NCBI GenBank assembly: GCA_013821825.1
Contig: PNJK01000007.1
Coordinates: 31,456 to 95,455 of the forward strand
DNA: 64,000 nucleotides
Origin: Rhodobacter sp.
GTDB lineage: Bacteria; Pseudomonadota; Alphaproteobacteria; Rhodobacterales; Rhodobacteraceae
Direction of reading: 5' to 3'
A model generated the notes under the pieces. It was not told the origin of the DNA. It ran no database searches and worked only from the letters and a program-made list of their open reading frames with translations. Shown one piece after another: positions 34,592 to 44,032 of this stretch (the first letter of the stretch is position 1; each line of letters starts with the position of its first letter). Made by a program: the position numbers and the translations under genes.

Positions 34592-35682
34592 CGTCTGACC
34601 GCCCCACGATGATCGAGTTTCGCGACGTCCATAAGTATTATGGCGACTATCATGCACTGCGGGGGATAAATGGCACGATCCGCGCGGGCGAGTTCTTTTC
34701 GCTGCTGGGACCGTCGGGCTGTGGCAAGACCACGCTGCTGCGCACCATAGCCGGGTTCGAGGATATTTCCTCGGGCGCGGTGCTGATCGACGGGAAATCG
34801 ATGGCCAACGTGCCGGCGAACGTGCGACCGACGAACATGGTGTTCCAAAGCTATGCGATCTTCCCGCATATGTCGGTGGCCGAGAATGTGGGCTTTGGCT
34901 TGCGCAAGGATCCGCGGTCGAAGCCCGAGAAGGCCAGGGCCGTCGAGGAAGCGCTGGAGATGGTGGGCCTGAAGGGCTTTGGCGTCCGGGCGGCACATGC
35001 GCTGTCAGGCGGCCAGCGGCAGCGGGTGGCCCTGGCGCGGGCGCTGATCCTGAAGCCGAAGGTGTTGCTGCTGGATGAACCTCTCAGCGCGCTCGACAAG
35101 AAGATGCGCGAGCGTATGCAGATCGAGTTGATCAAGCTGCAGCGCCAGGTCGGGATCACTTTCATTCTGGTCACGCACGATCAGGAAGAAGCCTTGGTCA
35201 TGTCCGACCGGATCGCAGTGATGTTCGACGGCGAGATCATGCAGCTGGACGATCCCGAAACGCTGTACCGGCGGCCGAATTCGAAGATGGTGGCGGATTT
35301 CATCGGGACGATGAACTTCATCCCCGCCACGGTGCTGTCGGAAGCCGGCGACAAGGTTGAGGTCGAGGCCAAGGGGCTTGGCCGTGTGGCGCTGGACATC
35401 TCGGCCGCGCCGCCCGCCAAAGGGGAAAGCCCGGTGGTCGGCCTGCGACCCGAGACGCTGACGCTGCTTTACGATGACCAGAAGGCGCCCGAACGCGAGA
35501 CCGAGGGACTGGTCGACGAGGTCATCTACTTCGGGGACATGACCTACTACGACGTCTATCTGGGCGGGACCGATGTCGAGGTTCGCTTGTCGATGCGCAA
35601 CGTGCCGGGGCGCCCGGTGCTGGATGTCGGCGCCAAGGTACGCGTCGCGTGGAGCCCTTCGGCGCTGGTCCTGTTCCGCTGA
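34588..35682 (+). CDS. Spermidine/putrescine-type ABC ATPase, PotA-like
   Basis: The 364-residue ATPase of the importer. Walker A GPSGCGKTTLL, signature LSGGQRQRVALARAL, Walker B VLLLDEPLSALD and VTHDQEEA are all intact. The C-terminal part (about 285-360) is the TOBE domain, with VVGLRPETLTLL. GTG 34588 overlaps the stop of the PotC-like gene. It ends the operon and is convergent with the TetR gene. Confidence 0.93.
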   Translation: MTSDRPTMIEFRDVHKYYGDYHALRGINGTIRAGEFFSLLGPSGCGKTTLLRTIAGFEDISSGAVLIDGKSMANVPANVRPTNMVFQSYAIFPHMSVAENVGFGLRKDPRSKPEKARAVEEALEMVGLKGFGVRAAHALSGGQRQRVALARALILKPKVLLLDEPLSALDKKMRERMQIELIKLQRQVGITFILVTHDQEEALVMSDRIAVMFDGEIMQLDDPETLYRRPNSKMVADFIGTMNFIPATVLSEAGDKVEVEAKGLGRVALDISAAPPAKGESPVVGLRPETLTLLYDDQKAPERETEGLVDEVIYFGDMTYYDVYLGGTDVEVRLSMRNVPGRPVLDVGAKVRVAWSPSALVLFR

Positions 35683-35731
35683 AAGCATCGAAATTGCACA
35701 GCCGCAGGTGGCGGCACGCCGCCCCGCCGGA

Positions 35732-36343
35732 TCAGCGGTCGGGCGAAATGAGGCCAAGGCCGCGCAGGTAGATCCCTATCGCGGTTTCAAGCAGGTCCTC
35801 GGGCGCCCAGGGTTGCGGGCCGCCATTGCCGCGCAGGAACAGCTCTACCACGCCATGGCTGACGGCCCAGACATGCGCCGAAATCATGCTTGCGGGCGGG
35901 CGCCGGTCAGCGGGCAGGGCGCGGGACAGCTGGTCCGCGGCGCGGTCCATCGTGGCCCGGGCCTTGGCCGAAACGCTGGCAAGGTCCGGGTGCTGCCCGG
36001 GTTGAAGGCCGCTTTCGAACATTGCCTGATAGTGCCCCGGGTATTTCCGCGCGAATGCAAGGTACGCGCGGCCGGTCGCTTCGAATGCGGCAAGCGGCGT
36101 CGGGCGGCCTTCGTCATGGGCGTATTCGAGAAGGGCTGCGAAGATGTCGAAGCCCTGCCGCGCGACCTCGGCCAGCAGGTCGTCGCGGCCGGCAAAGTGG
36201 CGGTAGACGGCAGCAGGGGTTACATCCGCCGCCTTGGCCGCTTCGGACAGGGTAAAGCCCTGCGGGCCTTTCTCGGCGATCAGCGCAAGCGCTGCCTCGA
36301 CCAGGGCCTGGCGCAGGTTGCCGTGATGATAGCCGCGCTTCAT
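35732..36343 (-). CDS. TetR/AcrR-family repressor
   Basis: A 203-residue regulator. The N-terminal helix-turn-helix reads [33 protein letters not shown] (about 28-60), preceded by [18 protein letters not shown]. The C-terminal part fits the WHG-type ligand domain ([15 protein letters not shown]). The ORF track begins at 36562, but ATG 36343 lies in a 4-base overlap with the ppk2 stop codon (ATGA), so it is translated with ppk2. The ligand is unknown. Confidence 0.9.
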   Translation of the reverse strand: MKRGYHHGNLRQALVEAALALIAEKGPQGFTLSEAAKAADVTPAAVYRHFAGRDDLLAEVARQGFDIFAALLEYAHDEGRPTPLAAFEATGRAYLAFARKYPGHYQAMFESGLQPGQHPDLASVSAKARATMDRAADQLSRALPADRRPPASMISAHVWAVSHGVVELFLRGNGGPQPWAPEDLLETAIGIYLRGLGLISPDR

Positions 36344-37215
36344 CCCGCTTTTGGCCTGAGGCCGGGTCCACCGCAGATCTTGCCGTCGGGCCTGCCAATG
36401 GCCTTGGCATCCTTGCAGGCATAGTCGACCGCGCCAAGGATCGTCTGGATCGCGGCGATGCGCGCGCGCTTCTTGTCGTCGGACAGGATCACTGTCCAGG
36501 GCGCACGCTTGAAGCTGGTCTTGGCCATCGTCTCGTCGATCGCCGCGCAGTAGTCGTCCCATTTGGCAAGCCCGTCAACGTCGATCTTCGAGAGCTTCCA
36601 TTGCTTCAGAAGATCGCCTTCGCGGTCGAGGAAGCGCTTCAGCTGCTCGGCGCGGCCCACTTCCAGCCATATCTTCAGGAAGATGACCCCCTCATCGGTG
36701 ATCATCTGTTCGAATTCAGGTAGTTGGCGGAAGAACTTCGTGCGATCTTCCGGCGTGCAGAAACCGAAGACATGCTCGATTATGGCGCGGTTGTACCAGC
36801 TTCGGTCGAAAAGAGCGATTTCGCCCGCAGCGGGGAACCAGTCGACATAGCGCTGGAAATACCATTGCTGGCTTTCGCGGTCGGTCGGCCTCGGCAGGGC
36901 CACGACATAGGCCTGGCGCGGATTCATGTTTTCGGTCACCGCCTTGATCGTGCCGCCCTTGCCTGCAGCGTCGCGGCCTTCGAAGACCACGATCAACCGT
37001 TGCCCATTGGCCCGCAGGCCTGCCTGCATCTTGGCAAGCTCGATCTGCAGCGCCTTCATTTCGGCGTCGTAGGCCTTGCCCTTCATTTCCTCCCGATAGG
37101 GGTAGGATTTGGTCAGGATATCGTCCTTGCCTGCCTTTTCGATGGCCTTGCGGACCTCTGTCGGGGCGCCTTCGCGGAAGTAGCGGCTGATCGCGCCGTC
37201 GAAAGGTAGGTTCAT
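36340..37215 (-). CDS. ppk2: Polyphosphate kinase 2
   Basis: PPK2 enzymes use polyphosphate to phosphorylate nucleoside diphosphates (or the reverse). The 291-residue protein has Walker [14 protein letters not shown], Walker [11 protein letters not shown] and the lid-associated [18 protein letters not shown] and [14 protein letters not shown], as in class-I PPK2. It is short of nothing compared with typical PPK2 (about 290-300). It is followed by a TetR gene overlapping its stop codon and preceded at 42 bases by an alpha/beta hydrolase gene, all on the minus strand. Confidence 0.93.
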   Translation of the reverse strand: MNLPFDGAISRYFREGAPTEVRKAIEKAGKDDILTKSYPYREEMKGKAYDAEMKALQIELAKMQAGLRANGQRLIVVFEGRDAAGKGGTIKAVTENMNPRQAYVVALPRPTDRESQQWYFQRYVDWFPAAGEIALFDRSWYNRAIIEHVFGFCTPEDRTKFFRQLPEFEQMITDEGVIFLKIWLEVGRAEQLKRFLDREGDLLKQWKLSKIDVDGLAKWDDYCAAIDETMAKTSFKRAPWTVILSDDKKRARIAAIQTILGAVDYACKDAKAIGRPDGKICGGPGLRPKAG

Positions 37216-37257
37216 GTCGTCCTCCGGGGTTTTGCGCCAGTATGGCTATTGGGCCGG

Positions 37258-38202
37258 TCAGCGCAATGCGGCGCGATCAATGGCGTCGATGACCGCGTCG
37301 GTGTGGCTGTGGTGCGGCATGTGGCCGGCACCCTCGATCACGGTAAGGCGCGCTTCGGGAAGCAATTCGGAGATCGGGCTGGAATGGATGGCCAGCGGCA
37401 CGATGGTATCGGCGGTGCCGTGGATCAGTTCGACGGGCAGGGCAAGCCCATGATAGCGCGGTTCCATCGTTACCAGCTCGGCGCGCAGGGCGTTGATCTG
37501 GGCGGTGTTCGCGGCCAGCGTTCCGCGCCGCAAGGTAAGGGGGATGCCAAGCCAGTCTTCATAGCCTGCGGGCACTGGCGCGGGTGCAAAGACGCTGGCT
37601 GTGGCGGCAGAGACGTAGGATTTCGGCAGAAAGGCGGACGCGAGCGGGATGGCCAGCACCTTGCCAACTGCGGTCGAGGTCAGGCGGTACCAGGGGTCCA
37701 GATCGCCGGGCCAGGGCATCGAAGGCGCGCCGATGAGGACCAGCGCCCTTGGCCCGCCCTCCAGCGCCCAAGCCAGCGCGACGGCGCCGCCGTAGCTTTG
37801 GCCGACAACGACCGGGTCTGTTACGCCGATCCGGGAAAGTCCCGCCTTGATCGCCCGGGCCTGCGCTGCAAGTGACACTTCGGGCAGGGCGTCGGAATGT
37901 CCAAGGCCCGGACGGTCGACCACTGTGACGCGGTAGCGGTCGGTGAGCCGGTCGCGCAGGGAAAAGGTCAGGTCGCGCAAGGATCCGCTGGCGCCGTGGA
38001 TCAGCACCAGATCGGGGCCGGCGCCCGACACCTCGTAGTGCAGGCGCAGCCCGTCGACGGTCACGAAATCGCCGGTCGGTGGAAAGGCTGCCATCGCCGA
38101 AGCCTCGCGTGCCGAAGCGCGCCAGTGGGTGACACCAGCTAGGGCCAGCGTGGCGATGAGAAGGCTCGCGGACAATTTCTGCAGCGTCACGCAGAACCGC
38201 AT
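37258..38202 (-). CDS. Alpha/beta hydrolase with an N-terminal signal or anchor
   Basis: A 314-residue hydrolase. The N-terminus (LQKLSASLLIATLALAGVTHW, about 8-28) is a signal peptide or anchor. The nucleophile serine lies in VVVGQSYGGAVALA, the oxyanion segment in LVLIHGASGS, and the histidine in GAGHMPHHSH. The acid residue is probably in HGTADTIVPL. The substrate cannot be told. It precedes ppk2 by 42 bases and may share its transcript. Confidence 0.85.
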   Translation of the reverse strand: MRFCVTLQKLSASLLIATLALAGVTHWRASAREASAMAAFPPTGDFVTVDGLRLHYEVSGAGPDLVLIHGASGSLRDLTFSLRDRLTDRYRVTVVDRPGLGHSDALPEVSLAAQARAIKAGLSRIGVTDPVVVGQSYGGAVALAWALEGGPRALVLIGAPSMPWPGDLDPWYRLTSTAVGKVLAIPLASAFLPKSYVSAATASVFAPAPVPAGYEDWLGIPLTLRRGTLAANTAQINALRAELVTMEPRYHGLALPVELIHGTADTIVPLAIHSSPISELLPEARLTVIEGAGHMPHHSHTDAVIDAIDRAALR

Positions 38203-38336
38203 CTGCCTTGCGGCAAAGGCAGGCCCGGCCTTGTCGTGATCCTACTGTCAAGCGACATGATCCACCCGTGTTGTCAGAAACTGCGGCAAAGGTAGTTCCA
38301 TTGCCCGGGCGTCACAATGGAGGGCGGAGAAATCCG

Positions 38337-39323
38337 CTATTCCGCGGGTTCCGTTGGCGCGAAATCCTTCTTGCCGCGCAGACGGTTGTAGCTTTGACGG
38401 AACGGCAGGAAGTAGAGGGCGCGCAGGCTGTGCCAGGAGCCGCCGTCCTCTTCAGTCCCAAGGCCAAAGGTCAACTCTTCCTTGCCTTTCGGGGCGTAGA
38501 GCGTTCCCGCCGCCCAATCCCAGAAGGAAAAGATGAAGCCCATGTTCTTGTCCCAGTGCTTGCGGTCCACCGAATGGTGAATCTGATGCTGGGCCGGGCA
38601 CACGACAATATGCTGCAACCAGTAGGGATAGCGGATCCAGACATGGCTGTGCCGCAGATGGAAAGCCGAAAAGTAGAACACCGCGATGAAGATATTGATC
38701 TCGAACAGCGTGATCTGGATGGCGGCCGATCCCAGCAGATAGTGCATGACCGCCATGGTCGCACCGACGCTTAGGCCGGCGACCGAGCTGTCGATCACCT
38801 CTTCTACCGGGTGCATGCGTGCGGCGGTGATCGGCGTCATCACCTCGGCCGAATGGTGGACCTTGTGATAATCCCAAAGGAACGGAACCTTGTGGAAAAT
38901 GAAGTGCAGGGCCCACAGGGAGAAATCCAGGGCAAGGACGATCACCAGCGTGGTGACGACGGAAAAGCCGACATGCGGCTGGAAGTTCGCGGCAGAGGGG
39001 CCAAGGACCCACTCGAAGATCGCGGTCATCGCGTTGAAGCTGAGCGGAGTTGTCAGAAGCATCGAGCCGTAGATCGCCGCCAGCAGCATCTTGTTGATGA
39101 AGTAGAACGCGAAATCTGCCTGCGCCGAGGGATGCAGAAGAATGCGTGCCGGAAGCAGCCAGCGCAGCAGGCTCACCGTTTCGGCTTCGCCCTTGCGCGC
39201 CTTGTCGATCATGTAGGCGACCATCGCCACCACAAGCGCGCTGAACAGATAGAGATAGGCCATCCGGTAGGACAGGTCTAAGAACTGTTCAAAGGGCGCC
39301 CAGAGAATCTTGGTGAATTCCAT
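38337..39323 (-). CDS. Sterol desaturase / fatty acid hydroxylase family protein
   Basis: A 328-residue membrane di-iron enzyme. Histidine boxes are seen at HFIFHKVPFLWDYHKVHHSAEVM and, near the end, at HQIHHSVDRKHWDKN, with several transmembrane helices (about 15-35, 78-100, 125-145, 185-215). The family hydroxylates or desaturates lipids; the substrate (sterol, hopanoid, ornithine lipid or carotenoid) cannot be read from sequence. It stands alone, 134 bases from the hydrolase gene. Confidence 0.88.
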   Translation of the reverse strand: MEFTKILWAPFEQFLDLSYRMAYLYLFSALVVAMVAYMIDKARKGEAETVSLLRWLLPARILLHPSAQADFAFYFINKMLLAAIYGSMLLTTPLSFNAMTAIFEWVLGPSAANFQPHVGFSVVTTLVIVLALDFSLWALHFIFHKVPFLWDYHKVHHSAEVMTPITAARMHPVEEVIDSSVAGLSVGATMAVMHYLLGSAAIQITLFEINIFIAVFYFSAFHLRHSHVWIRYPYWLQHIVVCPAQHQIHHSVDRKHWDKNMGFIFSFWDWAAGTLYAPKGKEELTFGLGTEEDGGSWHSLRALYFLPFRQSYNRLRGKKDFAPTEPAE

Positions 39324-39404
39324 GTCGCTCGGCTCTCCTCTTTCTCAACCTCGTTCGGGCGGGAAGACGGTTAGCATCCAATTGTGGCCAAAATGCACAT
39401 CGCT

Positions 39405-40331
39405 TCAGCCATTGGCCTGGCCGATCTCTGCCAGGTCATAAGGCGTGGACTGGTAGATCTCGTTGATCCAGTTGCCATAAAGCAGGTGGGCGTGACTTCT
39501 CCAACGGTTCAGGGGCGGCATCGCGGGATTGTCGTCGGGATAGTAGTTCAAGGGCACGTTGATCGGGGTGCCGTTGGCGATGTCGCGGTCATATTCCTGT
39601 TTCAGCGTGTCGCTGTCGTATTCGAAGTGGTTGAAGATGTAGAGCGCGCGGTGGGCGGCATCCTCGATCAGGCACGGACCGACCTCGTCCGACCCGAGAA
39701 GGGTCTTCAGGCCGGGTACGGCGTCGATCTCGGCTTGTTTCATCTCGGTCCAGCGGCTGACCGGGATGACGAAGTTGTCCGAAAACCCGCGCAAAAAGGG
39801 CGAGGTCGGGCAGAGGTTGCGGTGGCGGAAGCAGCCGAACGCCTTGTGGTCGAGCATGTACTTCTGCACGCCGTGAAAGTGGTTGATCATCGCCATGCCA
39901 CCCCAGCAGACGCCGAAAGTGGACTGCACGTTGGTCTGGGTCCAATCCATGACCTCGCACAATTCGTCCCAATAGGTGACCTCTTCGAACGGCAGATGCT
40001 CGATCGGGGCACCGGTGATGATCAGGCCGTCGAACTTCTGGTCCTTCACCTCCTGAAAGGGGTGGTAGAAGGCTTCCATGTGTTCGGCGGCGGTGTTGCG
40101 GGTCTGGTGTTCGGACATGCGGATCAGGTGCAGGTCGATCTGCAAGGGAGTGGCGCCGATCAGCCGGGCGAACTGGGTTTCCGTCTGGATCTTCTTCGGC
40201 ATCAGGTTCAGCAAGCCGATCTTCAGCGGCCGGATATCCTGCCGTGCCGCCCGTTCCGGCGACATGACCATGACGCCTTCGTTCCGCAGAACGTCGAAGG
40301 CGGGCAGGGTCTCGGGAAGCTTGATCGGCAT
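39405..40331 (-). CDS. metA: Homoserine O-acyltransferase MetA (acetyl-type predicted)
   Basis: Acylates homoserine to start methionine synthesis. The 308-residue protein has the catalytic cysteine at residue 142 (FGVCWGGMA), a His/Glu pair further on ([10 protein letters not shown]), and [20 protein letters not shown] near the start. In MetA, residue 111 is known to set acyl-CoA choice: Gly in the succinyl-specific E. coli enzyme and Glu in acetyl-specific enzymes. Here it is Glu ([11 protein letters not shown]), so homoserine O-acetyltransferase is predicted. It is a single gene on the minus strand. Confidence 0.94.
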   Translation of the reverse strand: MPIKLPETLPAFDVLRNEGVMVMSPERAARQDIRPLKIGLLNLMPKKIQTETQFARLIGATPLQIDLHLIRMSEHQTRNTAAEHMEAFYHPFQEVKDQKFDGLIITGAPIEHLPFEEVTYWDELCEVMDWTQTNVQSTFGVCWGGMAMINHFHGVQKYMLDHKAFGCFRHRNLCPTSPFLRGFSDNFVIPVSRWTEMKQAEIDAVPGLKTLLGSDEVGPCLIEDAAHRALYIFNHFEYDSDTLKQEYDRDIANGTPINVPLNYYPDDNPAMPPLNRWRSHAHLLYGNWINEIYQSTPYDLAEIGQANG

Positions 40332-40405
40332 TGGCTGGGTCCTTCAGGTCGGAAAAAAGACCTAGGGGAAGTTCGCGGCTGCATCAAGGCCGCAGGGCTG
40401 CGAGG

Positions 40406-41263
40406 TCAGGCGCGGTCGATGGCCCGGGCGATCAGGCCGTCGAAGCCGGGGGCATCCTTGACGCTTGCGACCTCTTCTGCGGTGACTGTCACCCCCCAGC
40501 GCGCCATGGCGGCATAGCGCGGCTGACGGTGGGCAAGCGCGCGGGCATAGGTCCAGCGCACGAAGTGGTCAGGATCGCAGGTTTCTTCGCTAACGGAATG
40601 GGTTGCTCGGTATTCTTCCCACATCGCATGAAGGAATTCTGGCTGGTAATACATCGGTTTCGGCGCACGGTCAAAACGGCGGACCAGTTCCGCGGTGTGG
40701 GCATCCGATCCCTTGATCCAGACCAGAAGCAGCGTGTCGGCCAGTTGCCGCATCACCGGATCCGCGGGATCTTCGGGGTTCACGACTTCGCAGATCGAAC
40801 CGGAAGTGTCGCAGACGAAGTTCGGATAGCCATAGATCTCTCGGGCGCGATCCGAGAAACGGGCGGTGTCCAGCATTGCCGCCACCTCGGCGGCGCGGTG
40901 CTGCTCCTGGCGCTTCATGTATTCCGCGAAGGGCACCCCGCCCTTTGCCGGGTCGCCCGGTTTGCCAAGGTAGGTAGACAGCGGGGCCAGATTGTTGAAG
41001 GTGATGTTCGAGGCGATATAGACGGAATCCGTCATCAGAAGCTCGCGCAGAAGCGGCACCCTCATCGCCTCGCGCTTGAAGTTGTCGGCGATGAATTCGT
41101 TCATGTAGCGCGTGCCGATCCGGTAATCGACCGAGTAGTGGAACCAGGACCCCTGACCGCGCAGCATGGCGGCAAGATGCGTCTTGCCAAGGCCCGACAT
41201 GCCATAAAGCAGCACCCGCTTGGCGGAGGCTGCCAGATAGTCCTTGCCGGTCGGATAGATCAT
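40406..41263 (-). CDS. P-loop NTPase of unknown function
   Basis: A 285-residue soluble protein that begins almost at once with a Walker A loop (VLLYGMSGLGKTHLA, residues 18-32). A possible Walker B-like or switch part is LLLVWIKGSD, and FNNLAPLSTYLG and YPNFVCDTSGSICEV are conserved-looking. It has no DNA-binding or membrane part. The pattern suggests a nucleotide-dependent kinase or small-ATPase family found in alphaproteobacteria. It stands alone between metA and the FadL-type porin. Confidence 0.65.
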   Translation of the reverse strand: MIYPTGKDYLAASAKRVLLYGMSGLGKTHLAAMLRGQGSWFHYSVDYRIGTRYMNEFIADNFKREAMRVPLLRELLMTDSVYIASNITFNNLAPLSTYLGKPGDPAKGGVPFAEYMKRQEQHRAAEVAAMLDTARFSDRAREIYGYPNFVCDTSGSICEVVNPEDPADPVMRQLADTLLLVWIKGSDAHTAELVRRFDRAPKPMYYQPEFLHAMWEEYRATHSVSEETCDPDHFVRWTYARALAHRQPRYAAMARWGVTVTAEEVASVKDAPGFDGLIARAIDRA

Positions 41264-41312
41264 TGCGTCACCTCTTGGCCTCTGTTAGCGCCGGGCCTCG
41301 CGGGTGACAACG

Positions 41313-41345
41313 AAAAACCCCGCCCGGTGAACGGGCCGGGCTTTG
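41313..41345 (-). terminator. Terminator of the FadL-type porin gene
   Basis: On the minus strand CCCGGCCCG-TTCA-CCGGGCGGGG (one bulge) is followed by TTTTTCG, 20 bases after the stop codon. Confidence 0.85.
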
Positions 41346-41364
41346 ATATCGCCGGAGACCCGGA

Positions 41365-42459
41365 TCAGAACGTATAGCCGACTTTCAGGCCAATCGCGAT
41401 GGCGGAGCTGTCGGCGAAGCTGGCCGATGGAACCGCGCCGTCCAGGGTGGTCTGCGCGCCGCCGATGTCGAGGTAACGCACGCCACCGGAGATTTTGACA
41501 TTATCCATGGAGTAGGTTGCTGCCAGACCGATCGACTTCTGTCCGTCCGACGGCCCGAGGTTGGACGAAAACCCGCCAAGTGCCTTTTGATAGCCCAGCG
41601 ACACCGCGGCCGACCAGTTTTCGTTGAGCCGGCGTCCGACACCCAGATTGTAGGTCGTATAATCGCCCGAATAGGACACCAGAGGCGTCGTCGGCGGGTA
41701 GTTGGCAGGGTCGATCGAGAACGCGGACCAGTCAACCCAACGGATCGAGCCGAAAAGAAGCGTGTCCTTGGCGATGCCTGACTGGAATTCGAGGTTCACC
41801 GATTGCGGGGTCTCGATGCTGGTGGTCGAGTCAAGGAATGCACCGCCGGTCAGAAGGCTTGCGTCCTGTGTGGCCAGCCCGTGCTTGATCTTCGAATTGT
41901 AGGTCAGTGCGACCCGAAGGGCGATTTCCGGCTTTTCATAAGCAATGCCGACCACATAGCCCAGAGCGCCATCCTTGTCGCCGTTGGCCGTGTAGCTGGC
42001 GACGAAGGGGATGGATGCCTGTGCCGCAAAGGTCTGATAGCGCAGGCCGCCAAGAAAGCTGATGTTCGATGGCAGCGTATACTTCGCCATCAGCGTCAGG
42101 GCTTCGGTCTTCAGTTCTGCCGTGGTGCCAGTGGCATAGTAGGCGGTGCCCGCAGGATAATCGGCCTTCGCGCCGAACGGCTGGTCATAGATAAGCGCCA
42201 GAGCGAGACGGTCGTTCAGGTCCATCTTTACCGCCGTGCCAAGCTGAAGATAGTCGCCGGCCATGTCACCCGAGGCATCCGTTCCGACCGGTGCCACCTC
42301 GTTGCCGGATACATCGGGCGAGACCGCGCCGAACGAAAGTTCGACGTAGCTGCCCTTTTCGAAGATTGCGGCGATCGATTGACCGGATCGGTCAAGCGCC
42401 CCGGCCAAAGCGGCACCGGCCACCGCTGACAAGCCGGCTGCCGTAGTCAGAATGCGTTT
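41365..42459 (-). CDS. OmpP1/FadL-type outer membrane transport protein
   Basis: A beta-barrel protein with a signal peptide (MKRILTTAAGLSAVAGAALA) and alternating-residue strands to a C-terminal aromatic (KVGYTF). FadL-type landmarks include SVNLEFQSGIAKDTLLFGSIRWVDWSAF and ENWSAAVSLGYQKALGGFSSNLGPSDGQKSIGLA. Members import long-chain fatty acids or other hydrophobic compounds. About 364 residues is at the short end. ATG 42459 replaces the ORF track start 42528 to put the signal peptide first. A terminator follows. Confidence 0.87.
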   Translation of the reverse strand, partial: KRILTTAAGLSAVAGAALAGALDRSGQSIAAIFEKGSYVELSFGAVSPDVSGNEVAPVGTDASGDMAGDYLQLGTAVKMDLNDRLALALIYDQPFGAKADYPAGTAYYATGTTAELKTEALTLMAKYTLPSNISFLGGLRYQTFAAQASIPFVASYTANGDKDGALGYVVGIAYEKPEIALRVALTYNSKIKHGLATQDASLLTGGAFLDSTTSIETPQSVNLEFQSGIAKDTLLFGSIRWVDWSAFSIDPANYPPTTPLVSYSGDYTTYNLGVGRRLNENWSAAVSLGYQKALGGFSSNLGPSDGQKSIGLAATYSMDNVKISGGVRYLDIGGAQTTLDGAVPSASFADSSAIAIGLKVGYTF

Positions 42460-42542
42460 CATTTCCTCATCCCTGGATCTGAGATCTCCCCCGCCAGGAA
42501 CGCTAGGCCTGGGGGTGTGTTCGGTCAATCAATGACGCCGCG

Positions 42543-43439
42543 TCACGAATCCTTGACCGAAATGTGCTGTGGCGAAGACGTGACGCTTCGGCGGAGGCTG
42601 ATCCAGATTCCAAGGAAGATCAGGCTGGCGCCGATGACCAGCGGCACCTCGACCGGCTCGGCGTAGAAAACGGCCCCGATGACGGCGATGACCGGAAGAC
42701 GGGCGAAATCCACCGGAACGACCATGCTGGCCGGGGCGAGCGACAGCGCGGTGGTAAGGCACAGGTGCGCGGTCACTCCGGCGATGCCGATCAGGATCAG
42801 CCAGGGCAGGGTGGCCAGTGTCGGCAGCGCGACCACCCCGTCCGCCAGCATCGCGACCGTCCCGAAGCCTGCCTGCATCAAGGTCAGCCAGAACAGGATC
42901 GCGATGATCGGTTCGCCCTTGGTCAGCAACTTGGTCATCAGCGTGGTGGCCGCGAAGAAGATCGCTGCCCCGGCCGCAGCCAGGATCCCCGGGTCAAGCT
43001 GAGCGAAATTGGGGCGGGCGACGATGAGGATGCCCAGAAAGCCCAGCCCGGCTGCCAGCAGCTTGCGCGGCGTCAGCCGTTCGCCAAGCACCAGCGGCGA
43101 TAAGAGAATCACCCAGATCGGCGAGGTGAACTCCAGCGCGAAGACCTGCGCCAGGGGAATCACGGTCAGGGCCCAGAACCAAAGTGACTGCCCGGTGAAG
43201 TGAAAGACATTGCGCAAGAGGTGGCTGCTCAGCCGGTCGCTGCGCACCCGCGCAAGCTGGCCGGTTGCCAGGGCGATGCCGAGGACGATCACGAAGCCTG
43301 CCACCGACCGGAAGGCCAGAATCTCGAACGTGTCATGAACATCCTTGATTTCGCGCGTGGCCACCGCCATCGCGCTGAAGGCGGCGATGGCCCCGGTCAT
43401 CCAGAGCGCGGCGGCAAGGGGGCGATGGGCGGGGCTCAT
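42543..43439 (-). CDS. EamA/DMT-family exporter
   Basis: A 298-residue drug/metabolite transporter with ten predicted helices in two EamA repeats (about 10-140 and 150-290). FHFTGQSLWFWALTVIPLAQVFALEFTSPIWVILLSPLVLGERLTPRK is the typical first repeat end. Such proteins export amino acids or other metabolites. The ATG at 43439 lies in an ATGA overlap with the last codons of the degraded small gene upstream. Confidence 0.88.
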   Translation of the reverse strand: MSPAHRPLAAALWMTGAIAAFSAMAVATREIKDVHDTFEILAFRSVAGFVIVLGIALATGQLARVRSDRLSSHLLRNVFHFTGQSLWFWALTVIPLAQVFALEFTSPIWVILLSPLVLGERLTPRKLLAAGLGFLGILIVARPNFAQLDPGILAAAGAAIFFAATTLMTKLLTKGEPIIAILFWLTLMQAGFGTVAMLADGVVALPTLATLPWLILIGIAGVTAHLCLTTALSLAPASMVVPVDFARLPVIAVIGAVFYAEPVEVPLVIGASLIFLGIWISLRRSVTSSPQHISVKDS

Positions 43440-43662
43440 CGCGCGACCCTTGCCGGGGGCGCGGCAATTGTCCAGCCGCCTTCAGCCGCGCCGGGATGCG
43501 TTTGGCGGTGGTGGTCTGGCCAAGACCCCTGCAGGGTCTCTGGCGTGCGGTAGCGGACCTGCTACAGCAGCGGCAGACGAGGGTCGTGAAGTTCTGCTTG
43601 CAAGCGGCCTCGGCAGACGTGGCAAGAAACGCAAGCGCTGCGGCGGCGCTCAGGGATTTCAA
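43436..43662 (-). pseudogene. Probable frameshifted small secreted protein gene
   Basis: A TTG (43662) with GGAG upstream opens a signal peptide (KSLSAAAALAFLATSAEA followed by ACKQNF). Near 43580 the natural-looking frame changes: the rest reads VRYRTPETLQG...EGGWTIAAPPARVAR-stop, which ends in a 4-base ATGA overlap with the EamA gene. The two parts are out of frame and a TAG intervenes, so the gene seems to be broken. The protein is not identified. The ORF that continues the first frame runs 100 bases into the EamA gene and is unlikely to be real. Confidence 0.4.
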
Positions 43663-43756
43663 GGCAATCGCTCCGGGCAGAATTGGCCCGGGGGGCACAG
43701 GACCCCGATCAAATGGATGCCGCAAGTCGGCGATTCCCTGTGCCGGGATGGGCCGC

Positions 43757-44032
43757 TCAGTCGCTTTCCGAAACCTGGAAATCACGCCCAAGCTGTGAGG
43801 TTGCAGCGAACCACACGCTGGCGCGGGTGCGGGTCTGGTGCGCCTGGAAAGCAGGACGGTCAGTAAAGGTTTCATCCAGCCGCCAGACCAGCGGATCATC
43901 GGTGGGATCGACGTTGAACGACAGGCAGCCGGGTTCAGAGCGCGACAGGCGGACATGGTCGGGCAGGTGGGTGCGCACGAAGTCAGCCTCACCCGCGGTC
44001 CGGCAGGAGAGGGTGCCGGTGACGCGGATCAT
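43757..44032 (-). CDS. ABM-domain protein (putative quinol monooxygenase)
   Basis: A 91-residue protein with the ferredoxin-like fold of the antibiotic biosynthesis monooxygenase (YgiN-like) family: [38 protein letters not shown] then [20 protein letters not shown]. Members oxidise quinols or bind heme or other ligands. ATG 44032 overlaps the guaA stop codon by 4 bases, so it is co-translated with GMP synthase. The track start at 44068 lies inside guaA. Confidence 0.82.
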   Translation of the reverse strand: MIRVTGTLSCRTAGEADFVRTHLPDHVRLSRSEPGCLSFNVDPTDDPLVWRLDETFTDRPAFQAHQTRTRASVWFAATSQLGRDFQVSESD

